Part shown: in pieces, positions 11,537 through 22,649 of the stretch
Layout: each line of letters opens with the position of its first letter
How positions within the stretch are numbered: the first letter of the stretch is position 1
Assembly: GCF_018991925.1 (NCBI RefSeq)
Contig: NW_024756914.1
Span: 6,280,662 to 6,344,661, forward strand
DNA: 64,000 nucleotides
Reading direction: 5' to 3'
DNA from: Homarus americanus
Lineage: Eukaryota > Arthropoda > Malacostraca > Decapoda > Nephropidae
The notes under the pieces: model-generated
Told to the model about the DNA's origin: nothing
The model's input: the letters and a program-made list of their open reading frames with translations, nothing else
Database searches by the model: none
Program-made: the position numbers and the translations under genes

Positions 11537-14500
11537 AGATTCAGATTTGCCCCCGAGGGGGGCTAGTTTATTGGGCACCCCCTTACATCCTGTGCAAGGT
11601 GAAGCGCAGAAGCGTTTACAGCGCCCAACAGGGAAGTATGAAAAGCTCATACTTGCCTTTATGACTCGTACATTAAGGGCGTAAAAGCCTGAAGTGTCAT
11701 AGGTTCTGTCAAGTTACATAAAGTGAGAGAATGATGAGTGTGTGGGGAGAAAGTTCCCGGTACATTTTATCTGTTTATGGCAAAGAGTGGCAGGTCCCTA
11801 ATAATGTCAAATGCCAGGCCTGTGACTAGGAGGAGGGATATCTGGTCTGGGAGGGAAGAGGTGTTGGTAACGTCTGGGGACCTGTAGGAGGAGGTCTTAG
11901 GGCAAGTGAGGATGTAGTGAGAGAGGGTGTGAGAGTCGGGTTGGCCACAAAGTTTACAAACAGTGCGGTGAGGCTCAGGGTTGCCAATGTACTCCCATAG
12001 GTACCTGTACCCTAGGCGCAGTCTCATGTATATAAGCTGTTGAGATCGAGTCAGGGATTGATATTCTTTGTAGTAGCGGTTGTTGTCACCGGTTACAGCG
12101 CCATAGTGGCATAGTGTGACGCTACCCCGTTGTTTCAGGTGTGTCCAATTTTCGTTGAATGCCTCTCGTTGTGTGGCGTGTATGCGAGATTTGAGCTGAT
12201 TCAGGGAGAGGGCGAGAGTGGCTTCAGTATCTTCTTCTTGTGTAGCTTCTTTGGCAAGCCGATCCACAGTGTCACAGGCAGTTATTCCTATATGTGACGG
12301 GATCCAAAGAAACTTGACACGGATGTCATCAGTTTGTTCTAGCCCGGCAACGGCGGCTAGGGTGTGTTGGGCGGCAGGGGAGGACGGGGAGGGTAATTTG
12401 AGCCTAGCTAGCGCAGAAGTGCTGTCACTGATTATAAGGAGGTTCCGGCGTTCAGTGCGAGCATAGGTCGCCCCCTCATGAATGTCCGCGAGGATGGCTA
12501 TGCTTTCAGCATCAGTGGAGGAGGCCCAGTCGTGGACCCTGATTTTCCTGCAGGCCTGGCGCTCAGGAATCCACACAGCTGCCCCAGCGCTGCCCAGCGT
12601 GGGAACAGACCCATCACAGTAGACGAGGATAGGAGGGCGGGAGGTCTTTAGAGAGGAAGCGACATCATTAATCTTCTCAAGGCAGTTAAGTTTGAGCATA
12701 TACCTCAGTTGGGTGGATTTACGACCAGGGAAGGTGTGGACGACAACATCAACACACGGGGAGGTCCACGGCGGTAGAGGCGGATGAGTGTACTCGGGAG
12801 GGAGAGAGGTCGAGGGGGTGTAGAGGTGATAACGCAGGATGTCAGCAGCAGTGTGGACGGGCCAGAGTTGAGAGGGAGGGGGGAAAGTAATGGGGACAGG
12901 CCGGCGCAGGAGGGTGTTAAGATGTGAGTTCAGTGAGCGCGACAGGGGAGTCGGTTGCTCACTGCGAAGAAGTTTAACACCAAGGATGGCATTGAGAGCA
13001 GTAATTCGATTGCAGACGGGAAGCAGGATTAGTTCGCGCTGCATGATTTCTATTCTGGTGGTCATAGGGCAGCCGAGGATGAGTCTCATCGCTCTGTTTT
13101 CGATTTTCGCTATGCTTTGTTTCTCGCGCTGGGAGGCAACTACAAGGACAGGAGAGGCATAATCTATGACAGCTCTGACGATGGCAATGTACATGAGACG
13201 TAGGACCCTGACAGAGGCTCCTTTGAGGCCGTGAGTGAGGGACTGGAGGGGCCTCGTTCGTTGGCGGCACTGGGAGATGACGTGGGCGGCGACAGCGGAG
13301 GTCGTGGCTCTGGTAGTGGCTCGCACAGGAAGACCAAGGTACCTGTAGGTGCGTACTTGATCGATGTCTTGTCCTTGCAGAATCAGTGGTGTCTGACGCC
13401 GGAAGCGTGAGATGAACTTGGTTTTAGTGTGTGAGATGACTAGCCCGAGTGTTTGACAGGTCCGGGCGAACGTGGAGAGTATAGGTTGTTCATGTTGCAC
13501 GGTAGTAATTTGGAGGAGGATATCATCAGCGTAGCTTATGATGTGCTCGCTCAGCAAAGATGACGTTGAGACGGCAGATGGAGTTCATGAGAACATTGAA
13601 GAGTGTAGGGCTGAGTACACCTCCCTGAGGCGTGCCAAGATCAAGGTCCCTGATCTTAGAGTAGTGGCCCTGAAAACGGACACGGGCCTGTCGATGGGAG
13701 AGGTAGTCAGCAATCCACGTGAGGAGTTTGCCCTTCACATCCATGTGAGTGAGGCCCTCAAGGATCACTTCACTGTTGGCTTCATCAAAAGCACCCTTGA
13801 AGTCGACGAAGAGGGAGGTTTTGGCGGAGGTGTTTGCCATGTAGTGAGCGATGCAGTGAGGAGTACTCTTTCCGGGGCGAAAACCATAGAGGTCAGGGTG
13901 CAGGTGGGCTTCAATTTTCCAGTGGAGGCGGTGGAGTATCATGCGCTCCATCATCTTTGAGAAGCAGGAGATGAGGGATATTGGACGATATTCATCTTGT
14001 CTGCCTGGTTTAGGGACTGGGATGGTGGTGACAGTCTTCCATGAGTGAGGCAGCTGACCAGTATCAAAAGAGAGGTTAAATAGACAGAGGAGGGGGTTAC
14101 CAGGGGTGGCAATAAGGGCATTTAACACATCATATGTGACGCCGTCATCGCCTGGGGCGGTGGACCGACCACGCTTAACAGCATTTAGTAGTTCACACTG
14201 TGTGAAAGGCACGTCAGTGTCTGCAAATAGGTCTTGGTACTCGAAGAAGCGCTGTCGGCGTTGTGGTTGCAGTGCGAGGGTGAGGTCTCGTACAGCGTGT
14301 GGTAGCGCATCAATGGAGGCGGCCTCCTGCCACAACTGGGAGAGCGCCTCAGCTCGGGCAGCTGGTCTGGGGTGGAGCGCGGGTCTGGCGTTGGTGCCCC
14401 AGGCACGGTTAATGGTGCGCCATATATCACCTATAGATGTAGACTGGTCAATAGAAGAAGCAAAATCAAACCACTGCTTCTCTCGTGCGAGAGTGATGGC

Positions 14501-14672
14501 AGATTGGAGCTCTTTATTTGTGCGCATCAGGAAGCGTAGAGAGTCCGGGGAGCTGGGAGATTTCTTCCACTGGTCGACTGCTATTCGGAGGAGAGCGAGA
14601 GCACCGGCTCCAGAGTCTAGTGTCCGGGACGAGCGCGGACGAAGCTGGGACAGTCTGAGGGTGACGTAACAG
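11537..14672 (-). mobile_element. Non-LTR retrotransposon with RT and RNase H, 5'-truncated
   Basis: A minus-strand LINE of the I/Jockey/R1-like kind. The 3' end lies at about 11537, where family-X homology breaks off. The terminal bases on the minus strand are a short aatctgaatctgaa repeat, the sort of simple tail seen on many such LINEs. About 230 bases of 3'UTR separate the tail from the ORF2 stop. The 5' end is within about 14660-14690. Endonuclease and ORF1 are missing, so it is a 5'-truncated copy. It sits between X copies A and B. Confidence 0.85.
11767..14660 (-). pseudogene. ORF2 remnant: reverse transcriptase plus RNase H, frameshifted
   Basis: The minus strand encodes, in order, a pre-RT linker, an RT domain and an RNase H domain. 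RT features are the fingers motif GRSTAPGDDGVTYD, the palm block LFVDFKGAFDEAN, the GTPQGGVLSPTLFN block and the YADD catalytic box at 13522-13533. RNase H features are YCDGSVPTLG, then an ASSTDAESIAI acidic motif, SDSTSALARL and WIPSHIG. A C-terminal Cys/His cluster (CKLCGQPDSHTLSHYILTC) follows. The frame shifts once between about 13530 and 13560, just before YADD, so the RT cannot be made as a single chain. The frame stays open upstream to about 14680. In an intact element ORF2 performs target-primed reverse transcription in the nucleus. This copy is dead in cis unless the shift is an assembly error. Plus-strand open frames here are shadows. Confidence 0.9.
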
Positions 14673-16429
14673 AGCTGTATATTTCAGTACATTGATATAA
14701 TTGTGTGTATAACAATGCCTAAGTTACCCCCCGTCTCGCATTTGACTATAAATTTCCAAGTGTATGTTTGTTTCTCAAATGTACTTAATATAGCAGTTTT
14801 TTCAGTTACTTTTTTTTATTATTCCAAGTTTATTGGCACTACTTGTAATTGTTCTCCAGATTTTTTTGTTGTATTTGTTATACAGTATAATTGCAACTTA
14901 TGGTTTGCTTCCACTTTCCATTATTTTGTTCTTTGTCTTGTACAGTTTGAGGCCCTCTCTCGGTGTATATAACTTCTGTACAGCAACAAAACTTGTCATA
15001 TGTCAGCCCCAGTTAGGAGTTGTAATTCAGTTTATCTGCTGTATTTTCTGCTAAATATAGTGTTATAGTATATCCCGTCTGTATCCCCTTGTGTATCTAC
15101 CTACTAAGGGTACCGGGGTATAAACTGTAGGGAGATATATCTACTGTAGCTGTGAGGACTATTAGTGAAGGGTTAAACAATGAACGGTTTCTTGTATAGA
15201 AATGTTGTAATATAATGTGAATGAGAGGACAGTAATGGAGGTTGGGAGTACGTTACTGTAGTGGTAATACTGTAACGAGTACTGTAGTAATTATGGTGAG
15301 TACTAGCAGTAGTGGAGGGTGTAGTAGTACAGCTATACTTAAGGTAACAAGTTATGTAAATCTACCACCCAAGACGAGTGAGCTCAGACGTGGTGGCCAA
15401 TGGAGTTCCTAAACATATGAAGTAGGAGTGGATTGTTCCAGAAACGCTGCTGCCTACAGATTCAGGGGAGGAGCTACCAGTACAGATGCCTCGTGGTTGT
15501 GAAGGAGAAGCTACTTCGAGTGGTTGGGGGAAATGTAGGCGTTAGTGTTGTGCTGCAGACATTCCTCAGTAGCCAGACCAGGGGAACTACGGACCTCACC
15601 CAGAACGTACTGTGCTGTGCTAGGTTATACAAGCATTTTATATACTCAATTTTCCTCCTTTATCCTCCCATTTCGGATCATTGTTGTAGCAGAATCTGGC
15701 CTCAAATACAAAATTGTTCCAACCTCTGGTATTCACCAAGTGGGTCTTCCACCATAATTACTGGCCACCTTTTCATTTATACCGATTATGAATTGGTAAG
15801 GGAAATATGGAATTAAAATGGAAGCGAAAGCACAGGGGGTTCAAAGACAAGAATTAATGGAGCATTTACATTAACAAGTATAGAGTCGGTTGTATCAGGA
15901 CCACACAGCATCTTCCATGTATTCAACAGTAAATTCGGCCACCTAAACTGCCAGCTTTCAAGGAGTTATGGGACTAGGTGGACTCGTGTGCAGGTTTGAG
16001 AAAGTGGCTATGGACACCAGGTGCAGTAAGGATACACGCCTACTGTCCTCACTGGTAGGGCATATTAAGTTATCTATTGCTTCCTTGGCAGAGAATCAAT
16101 GATCAGTTAAAAAAATGCTTTGCTCTATGCTCGAGATTCCATTCGCACAATGATTCAGGTGGGAAGCTTCAGATAGATGAAAGTTTAGAGTTCACACATT
16201 GCTCGATTGAAGTTACCAAGTAAATGTATTAAGCTAGATGGTCTGGTGGCGTCTTGAAGCCGAATTAAGGCTCATCTAGCAAGAACAATAGTAGTCGCCG
16301 ATCTTATGTAAACCTAAATTATTTAAGCTGCTAAATTGTATACAAGTTAAGAGGGAAATGTCGAGTCTAGTCTTAAATTGGTCTAAAACGCCCCAGAAAA
16401 CCGTTATTAAAGGAACTAAAAAACGGAGT
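14586..16429 (+). repeat. Left arm of 1.84-kb inverted repeat
   Basis: The reverse complement of 32486-34335 matches this arm nearly base for base wherever I compared: 14586-14700, 15100-15150, 15361-15800, 16260-16429. Arm lengths are 1844 and 1850 bp. The inner edge is at the word aacggagt. The outer edge at cggaggagag lies about 85 bp inside the 5' part of the minus-strand LINE. The open frames at 14703-14972 and 15433-15816 recur in the other arm, but their peptides are not recognisable. Confidence 0.95.
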
Positions 16430-17479
16430 TTTAAAAGTTAAAATAAAGTTTATTGTAGAAGTATGTCGATCATATCTATGGTTAAATAAATACAGCAGTT
16501 CGCGCTCCTCTAAATATTCCCCACTCTAGCCGGGTTCGTCCTTAACTGTCCACATAACTAAGGTAGGTAGGTCACGGTGCCGTGGGTGGAGCTGGATGGT
16601 CCACTTTCACATAGTGAAACTCAAATTCATCCCCTCACTGAAACATTGCCAGTAGTTGCGCCACGTAGATCTCGGATATCTGGAACAAGCAAGTAATCAG
16701 AGATTAAATATAGAAGTATACTTTGTATCAAACTCAATCACACAGAAATAATTCACTAAATACATTAATATATAACCAAGTTATATCAAATATAAATAGT
16801 AAATCAACAAAACTCATTTTTAACCAACACGAGAAATATACTCAAGAAAAATAACACCAGCATTTAAAGAATGAAGAGATGTATATCCATGGTTCCAGTA
16901 GCATTACTTCCTTTGAGGTTATGATCAGTACTGACCTCCCGTCACAGCTTTCAGAGTATTTAAGGACGGCAGTGGTGGGAGGGAGGAGGGGAGATACATG
17001 TGATTTAGGCGGGAAAATCTTAACTGGGCTAACCACCTTATCACAAGTGTTTAAGACATTTCATTTCTCGATAATTGTTCCATAAAACTTCACTATGTCG
17101 TGACTATTTATCGCCTTTCTATTGCTAATTTAATATTTTTCTATTTATAACTTGTTAATTTTTCACTATAGAGATTAATGAATGTGGTTTTACCGGGAGT
17201 TAAACAGGCGTAACAACCATTAGCGGCTTTACTGTGGTGGTGTCTGTTTCTGGCCGCCCATAGAAAGTCGTAGAATTCGTCATGCTATATTTATCAAAAC
17301 TTCAAAAACCAGACCACAATTGACTTTGATGTGAAAGATTATGAATAAAAAAAATACAGCGCATATTAAAGTTGGAAGTTTCTCTACATTTGTCACTTTC
17401 ACATAAATACACATCTGAATCTGGAGATAATGGTCACTCATAATAAGCTCATTTAAAAACCTTAATAAACAATGCGGCG

Positions 17480-19975
17480 ATGCTCAACCCCAGCCACCTC
17501 CTTATCATGGGGGACTTTAACTATGGCGACATCGACTGGAGAAACGAGTCAACCCCGAATGACTTGAATAATCCTGCTACTCTTTTTGTAGAAACTCTGA
17601 GAGATAATTTTCTGTTCCAACATGTGAGAGACCCGACACATTACAGAGGGGAGCAAACACCCAAGCCACTTGACCTCATCATAACAAACGAGGAGGGTAT
17701 GGTGGCCAAACTGGAACACCTTGCCCCAGTTGGCACCAGTCACCATACAGTGTTGTCATTCAGATTTAACTGTTACCTAGTTCAAGATAAGGCCAGGCCA
17801 AGGTGCAAATATTACAAGGGAAATTACAATGGGATGAGGGAAGAGATGAGGGGTATCAACTGGCCTGACTTATTAAGGTACAAGAACGCAGACACTACGC
17901 TGAATATCATAACTAGTAAAATGACCCATTTGATCGATAAATATATACCCAAGACCAAACCCAGTGCTTCTAGGAATACGAGGGGATCCCTACACATGAA
18001 CCATGCGGCGGTCGACAAAATTAAGAAGAAAACCCAGAAATTCAAGACGTGGGTTGGGTCAAACGATGAGCAAGACAGGAGGATGTATGCAAGAGCCAGA
18101 AACCAAGCAAAGATAGAGTGTAGGAGGGCTGAAAAGGAGTTCCAAAGGCTGGTTGCACGCGAGGTCAAGTCAAACCCAAAGGCGTTTTACCGCTATGCAA
18201 AGTCGAAATTGAAAACGCGAGTAGGAGTATCAGACCTGAGGCTTGAAGATGGTAGTTACGCAGATTCTGACCAGGATAAAGCTGAGGCATTGAACAGCTT
18301 CTTTTCCTCAGTGTTCACAAGAGAGGATGCAACTAACCTTCCTGCGTTTGAGGACAGACGGTTCGACACAGCACTGACCCACATTGTGTTCACAGAAGAG
18401 GGTATTAGAAATAAACTGTCCAGGCTAAAGGTCCATAAGAGTCCTGGACCTGACATGGTGCATCCTAGAGTGCTAAGGGAGCTGTGCAACGAGCTTGCAG
18501 AGCCCCTGAAGATTCTGTTTTGTAAATGCCTGGATGAACAAATGGTCCCCAGTGAATGGAAAGTGGCTTATGTGAGTCCTATCTTCAAGAAGGGCGATAG
18601 GCACTCCACGAACAACTATAGACCGGTGAGCCTGACCAGCATAATATGTAAAGTACTTGAGAGTATTATCAGAGATGCAGCGATGGAACATCTACTACGA
18701 AACAACCTTGTAAAAGATTGCCAACACGGTTTTATGCCGGGGCGCTCTTGCTTGACACAATTGCTCAGGGTATTGGATATTTGGACCCATATTCTAGAAC
18801 GGGGTGGTAATATCGACAATATTTACCTAGATTTTGCCAAGGCTTTCGACAGTGTACCCCACGAAAGGCTGAAAATCAAACTGGAAGGGTACGGAATTCG
18901 GGGAAATGTCCTAGCGTGGATAGAAGACTTTCTACATGACCGCAAGCAATGTGTGGTGATTAATGGCGCGAAATCGTCATCTGTACCTGTAACAAGTGGG
19001 GTACCGCAGGGTAGTGTATTGGGCCCGCTGTTGTTTGTTTGTTTCATAAATGATATGCCTGACGTTGTACACTCCTCCATACAAATGTTTCCCGATGACG
19101 CCAAGTTATTTCGGGAAATTAAGAACCAAGCGGACTGTGAAGAGCTGCAGAAGGACCTCTGTGGGCTCCAGGAATGGTCGAAAGAATGGCTGCTGAGATT
19201 CAATGTCACGAAGTGTAAGAGGATGCACCTGGGGCGTACCAACGGTAAGGAGGCGTACCATATGTCCCAACGGGATGAAGAAAATGTACTAGTTGAGACT
19301 GTGTGTGAGAAGGACCTAGGTGTGTATGTTGACAATGAGCTGAAGTTCTCGGGCCATTGTGAGAAGAAGGTAAATCAGGCAAATAAATTATTGGGTCTTA
19401 TAAGAAGGTCGTTCAGATATCTAGACGGTCCGTCCCTCGTGACGATCTTCAGGAGTGAAGTGCTTCCCCATCTGGAGTACTGTCACCCCATCTGGTCCCC
19501 GAGATATGCTAGGGACTGTCAGTTGGTTGAAAATGTTCAAAGGAGGGCCACCAAACTGGTGCCTGCACTTCGGCATCTCAGCTACCCTGAGAGATTGGAG
19601 CGCCTGAACTTGCCTAGCTTATACTACAGACGGGCAAGGGGGGACCTAGTTGAGGTTTATAAGCATCTCAGGGGGCACTACTCAGTTGAGTGTCCTTACT
19701 TGGAGCTGGCGGACGCTCGCCCCACAAGGGGTCACAGCTCAAGATTGAAGAAGCTGCAAGTCCAGAAATCCGTGAGGGCAAACTTTTTCGGAGTGAGGGT
19801 TGTAAACTCTTGGAACAATCTACCAAAGAGTGTTGTGACGGCACCGAGTGTGAGCTCTTTCAAGAGAAGACTTGACCAACACTGGAGCGGGTTCAGGTAC
19901 ATTCAGGAGCCGGTGCATGCCCAGTATTTGCCAACAGTGCGTGACAGAGACGTGACCGATCGCCCGGGCGGCTAG
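17480..19975 (+). pseudogene. LINE ORF2 fragment: endonuclease tail and reverse transcriptase
   Basis: A single uninterrupted frame of 831 residues. Residues about 5-90 are the C-terminal part of an apurinic-type endonuclease (LLIMGDFNYGDIDW, then a PLDLIITN block and a THHTVLSF-like SHHTVLSF). An RT domain follows at about 320-590, with HKSPGPDMVHPRVL, NNYRPVSLTSIICKVLE, the palm DFAKAFDSVPHERL and SGVPQGSVLGPLLF. The catalytic box, normally F/YADD, reads FPDD at 19088-19099, an Ala-to-Pro change likely to harm activity. A typical CR1/L2-type C-terminal region with YLDGPSLVTIFRS follows. There is no RNase H, as expected for this group. The true start is lost by truncation; the first Met is incidental. 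The intact frame suggests a young insertion. Confidence 0.92.
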
Positions 19976-20060
19976 CGAGCCGACCTTTTGGTGAAGAATA
20001 TAAAGGAAAAGAGACGTGACCGATCGCCCAAGCGGCTAACAAGCCGATCAGTGGCGAAGA
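19945..20060 (+). repeat. Duplicated LINE 3' tail unit
   Basis: Two diverged copies of about 60 bp in tandem, each starting gacgtgaccgatcgccc and ending near gaagaatataaa or gaagaggataaa. The unit probably contains the 3' signal recognised by the LINE reverse transcriptase (inference). A similar tail occurs in the minus-strand gene's intron at about 38376-38430. Confidence 0.8.
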
Positions 20061-20700
20061 GGATAAAAAAAAAAATAAAATAAATAAAAATAAATAAATA
20101 AAATAAACTAATTCAATAAATGTCTGGCTGGGTTCCTTCTATACATTCCTAAATCTACTATGGAATTCATTGGCCTCTTTGAAAGTGTAAGCAACGGCCT
20201 ATAGCCATTCAAGCAAACCATAAAGTCTCAGAAGCCTTATTTGACAACATCGTGACAAGTATTGCTAACAATAAAAATGGTTCAACTGCTCACTGATTCT
20301 AAATAATAAAAGTTTCACCCTTTAAGTGAACCAGCAGTACTTAAGTATTCTAGGCAGTATATAAGTACCACCAACATATAGGCTTTATTAACGTACAGTA
20401 TTGTTAATGAATGTGGTGAGAATACTTCAAAGTTTGTATATATATATAATAGATCTATAATTTGCTTTAGTTCCTCCAAGAAGTACAAGTTTCTGTAGTG
20501 CTCCAACAACGAAGGCACATTTTCTTTCTTGTTAAATTACTGAAATATTTATGTTTTTCAGTTATTTCACACCAAAAATCATTTTATTTTTACGGACTCT
20601 ATTTCATGCTAACATAGTTTTATGTAAATGTTAATAAATGATTATTCAAATGGCTGTTTTACATATTCAACGTAAAAAAGTAATAAGATAAGGAATGATA

Positions 20701-20968
20701 TGGAGGTGAGCGCCATCTATGAGTTAACAGCACTACTAAACCTTCATCACGGGGTACAGGGGAGAGTTGGAGGTGAGCGCCATCTATGAGTCAACAGCAC
20801 TACTAAACCTTCATCACGGGGTACAGGGGAGAGTTGGAGGTGAGCGCCATCTATGAGTCAACAGCACTACTAAACCTTCATCACGGGGTACAGGGGAGAG
20901 TTGGAGGTGAGCGCCATCTATGAGTTAACAGCACTACTAAACCTTCATCACGGGGTACAGGGGAGAGT
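20701..20968 (+). repeat. 67-bp tandem repeat, four copies
   Basis: Four almost identical 67-bp units begin at 20701, 20768, 20835 and 20902, each opening tggaggtgagcgccatctat and closing ggtacaggggagagt. The array abuts a LINE RNase H fragment only about 15 bp downstream, so it may be part of that element. The preceding 170 bases are AT-rich and unassigned. Confidence 0.96.
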
Positions 20969-22400
20969 TTCTCGTCTGGTGGTTCTTGGATCCATCACCA
21001 GCTGGAGCCACAAGACAGAGGAAGAAGGAACTTGGTCTTTCCCCCTTACAGGATCGTGTCCAGGAGTTTTACCTAAAAACTGCCGTTTCCATTCTACGGG
21101 ATCCTAGGGGCAACTATGTCCAAACCAACTTGACTACTGCTGTTCGAGACCGACCTCCATCTAGAAGACAGTGGCGAGGGTCACTCATCCGAGCCCTTCA
21201 GGAACACGACCTCCTGCCTGATATTGTTGTCACCCCTGCTGTTGGTTCGTCTCCTTCTCCCTGGCTGGATTTTCAACCTGAAGTGATTGCCCTCGGTGGA
21301 CCGCTCCCGAAATCCCAGGTGAACCCTGTTATTCTCTGCAAATACCACCTCTCCAGGATCGCTCACTGGTCCCCAGGTAGGGTCGTCCTCTACACTGATG
21401 GTTCTGTTGACCCCGCTACAGGTAGGGCCGGGGCTGGTGTCTACATCTCCCGTCCTCATGCCCCTGAGCCTATCAAACTGTCTCTCAGAGTTTCTGACGG
21501 GGCATCCTCCACTCAGGCTGAACTAATAGCCCTCCTTGCTGCCCTTCTCGCTGAGGAAGAAGCAGATGGTTTCTGCCCCTTGCTTGTCTGCTGCGATTCC
21601 AGGTCTGCTCTCGACGGGATCGCATTTGGATCTGGGGAAAATAAGGACCTCATCCTCCGAATACGAGGGTTAACATCCACACTTCAGGATGAAGGCCGTC
21701 CTGTGACATTCCTATGGATACCTAGTCATGTCGGTATCTTGGGGAATGAGGCAGCAGATGACCTTGCCAAGACTGGCTGCAACAAGGCCACACCTGACTA
21801 CGTTGTTCCTCGAACACTCTTACAGATTAGGACCCAAATCCGCCGCAAACAGAGAAAAGCCCGGGAAGCAGCCATCCCCCTGGACTCCCCGCCCACATGG
21901 TACGATGTCCTCCGTAAACTTCCTGACTTCTCGTACGTCTACGGGAAAGGGTCGCGGAAGGGGGACGTTATTGCTGCCCGTATCATCATTGGGTATGACT
22001 TTGCTTGGGAGATTGGTATCCCCACATCCCCTGAGCAACGCTCTTGTGCGTTATGCAGAAGACCCGACAGCCGCACCCTTATTCACTACCTCCTAAGATG
22101 TCCCCACACACAACGCTTCCGTGACGCCTGCTGGACCACCACTCCACGACCCCCTGACGGAGACACGATGATCCTCCCAATACTGGCCAGATATTTTGTA
22201 AATAATATTAATTATGTGTTAAAGGAACATCCTTCCTTCCTTAGGCTTTAGTAAGCCCCTTTATAATATTTATACTGTATATACTTTTCACACTTGCCAG
22301 ATGATTCTGGTGTCATTGTACAGGGGTACCTAGTGACAGCACTAGGATCCCGCTTCCTCTATCAAGGAATAAACAATTGAAATTGAAATTGAATTGAGGA
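20969..22400 (+). mobile_element. Non-LTR element 3' fragment (RNase H part)
   Basis: The plus-strand 3' part of a second RNase H-bearing LINE, different in sequence from the minus-strand one. After the stop at 22251 there are about 130 bases of 3'UTR and a short tail of repeated aattgaaattgaa, a simple-repeat tail typical of this kind of LINE. A small piece of the same 3' end recurs at 29664-29777. Confidence 0.85.
20986..22251 (+). pseudogene. LINE ORF2 C-terminal fragment: RNase H and zinc knuckle
   Basis: An open frame of 421 residues with no RT catalytic part. Residues about 1-120 resemble the linker after RT. An RNase H domain spans about 125-270: VVLYTDGSVDPATG (first Asp), SSTQAELIALLAALL (Glu), LLVCCDSRSALDG (second Asp) and VTFLWIPSHVGILGNEAADDLAK (His/Asp). 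A C-terminal CALCRRPDSRTLIHYLLRC Cys/His motif follows. All four RNase H acidic positions appear present. The frame is intact, but the enzyme would lack its polymerase. The Met is incidental, since the fragment starts at a junction with the 67-bp repeat. Confidence 0.9.
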
Positions 22401-22649
22401 AGAAGGTGGAGGACGGACCAAGTGTACCACGATCTGACAGCCCCGAAAATATCGGCCTGAGGCATCGGTAAGACATTTATTCATAATATTATACCAGATA
22501 TTTAACATTAATAATACTAAGAAGTTATTGGAGAGTTATTATGGTTAGACAGAGTGTATTTAATGGTTAATTTAGTTAATTGTGCTGGGTCATCTAGTGA
22601 AGTACTGTATTGGTATATTTCCACTTGTTGCCACTATATGACATCAAAG

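Larger units (their letters stand above)
17463..20092 (+). mobile_element. CR1/L2-like LINE, 5'-truncated, inserted in X copy B
   Basis: The boundaries come from comparison with the unoccupied copy A near 11090-11125. Copy B reads ctcatttaaaaa, then LINE, then ataaaataaactaattc. Roughly 20 bases present at the empty site are missing in B, so insertion came with a small deletion or local divergence, and I cannot define a clean target duplication. The 5' end starts inside the endonuclease domain. The 3' end has two tandem, diverged copies of an approximately 60-bp tail (about 19945-20060) and an A-rich (aaata)n terminus. Confidence 0.88.
14690..20530 (+). repeat. Repeat family X, copy B (split by a LINE)
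   Basis: Copy B runs from about 14690 to 17462, is interrupted by a CR1/L2-like LINE, and resumes at about 20095 to 20530. Resumption is shown by the shared words actaattcaataa and ttggcctctttgaaagtg in copy A. Its first 1.74 kb also form the left arm of the inverted repeat. The visible match to copy A begins at about 15785. I found no conserved domain, terminal repeat or promoter to classify X. Confidence 0.7.

Noticed and set aside
13538..14669. Plus-strand open frames of 140 and 187 residues
   Set aside because: They are antisense shadows of the minus-strand reverse transcriptase frame.
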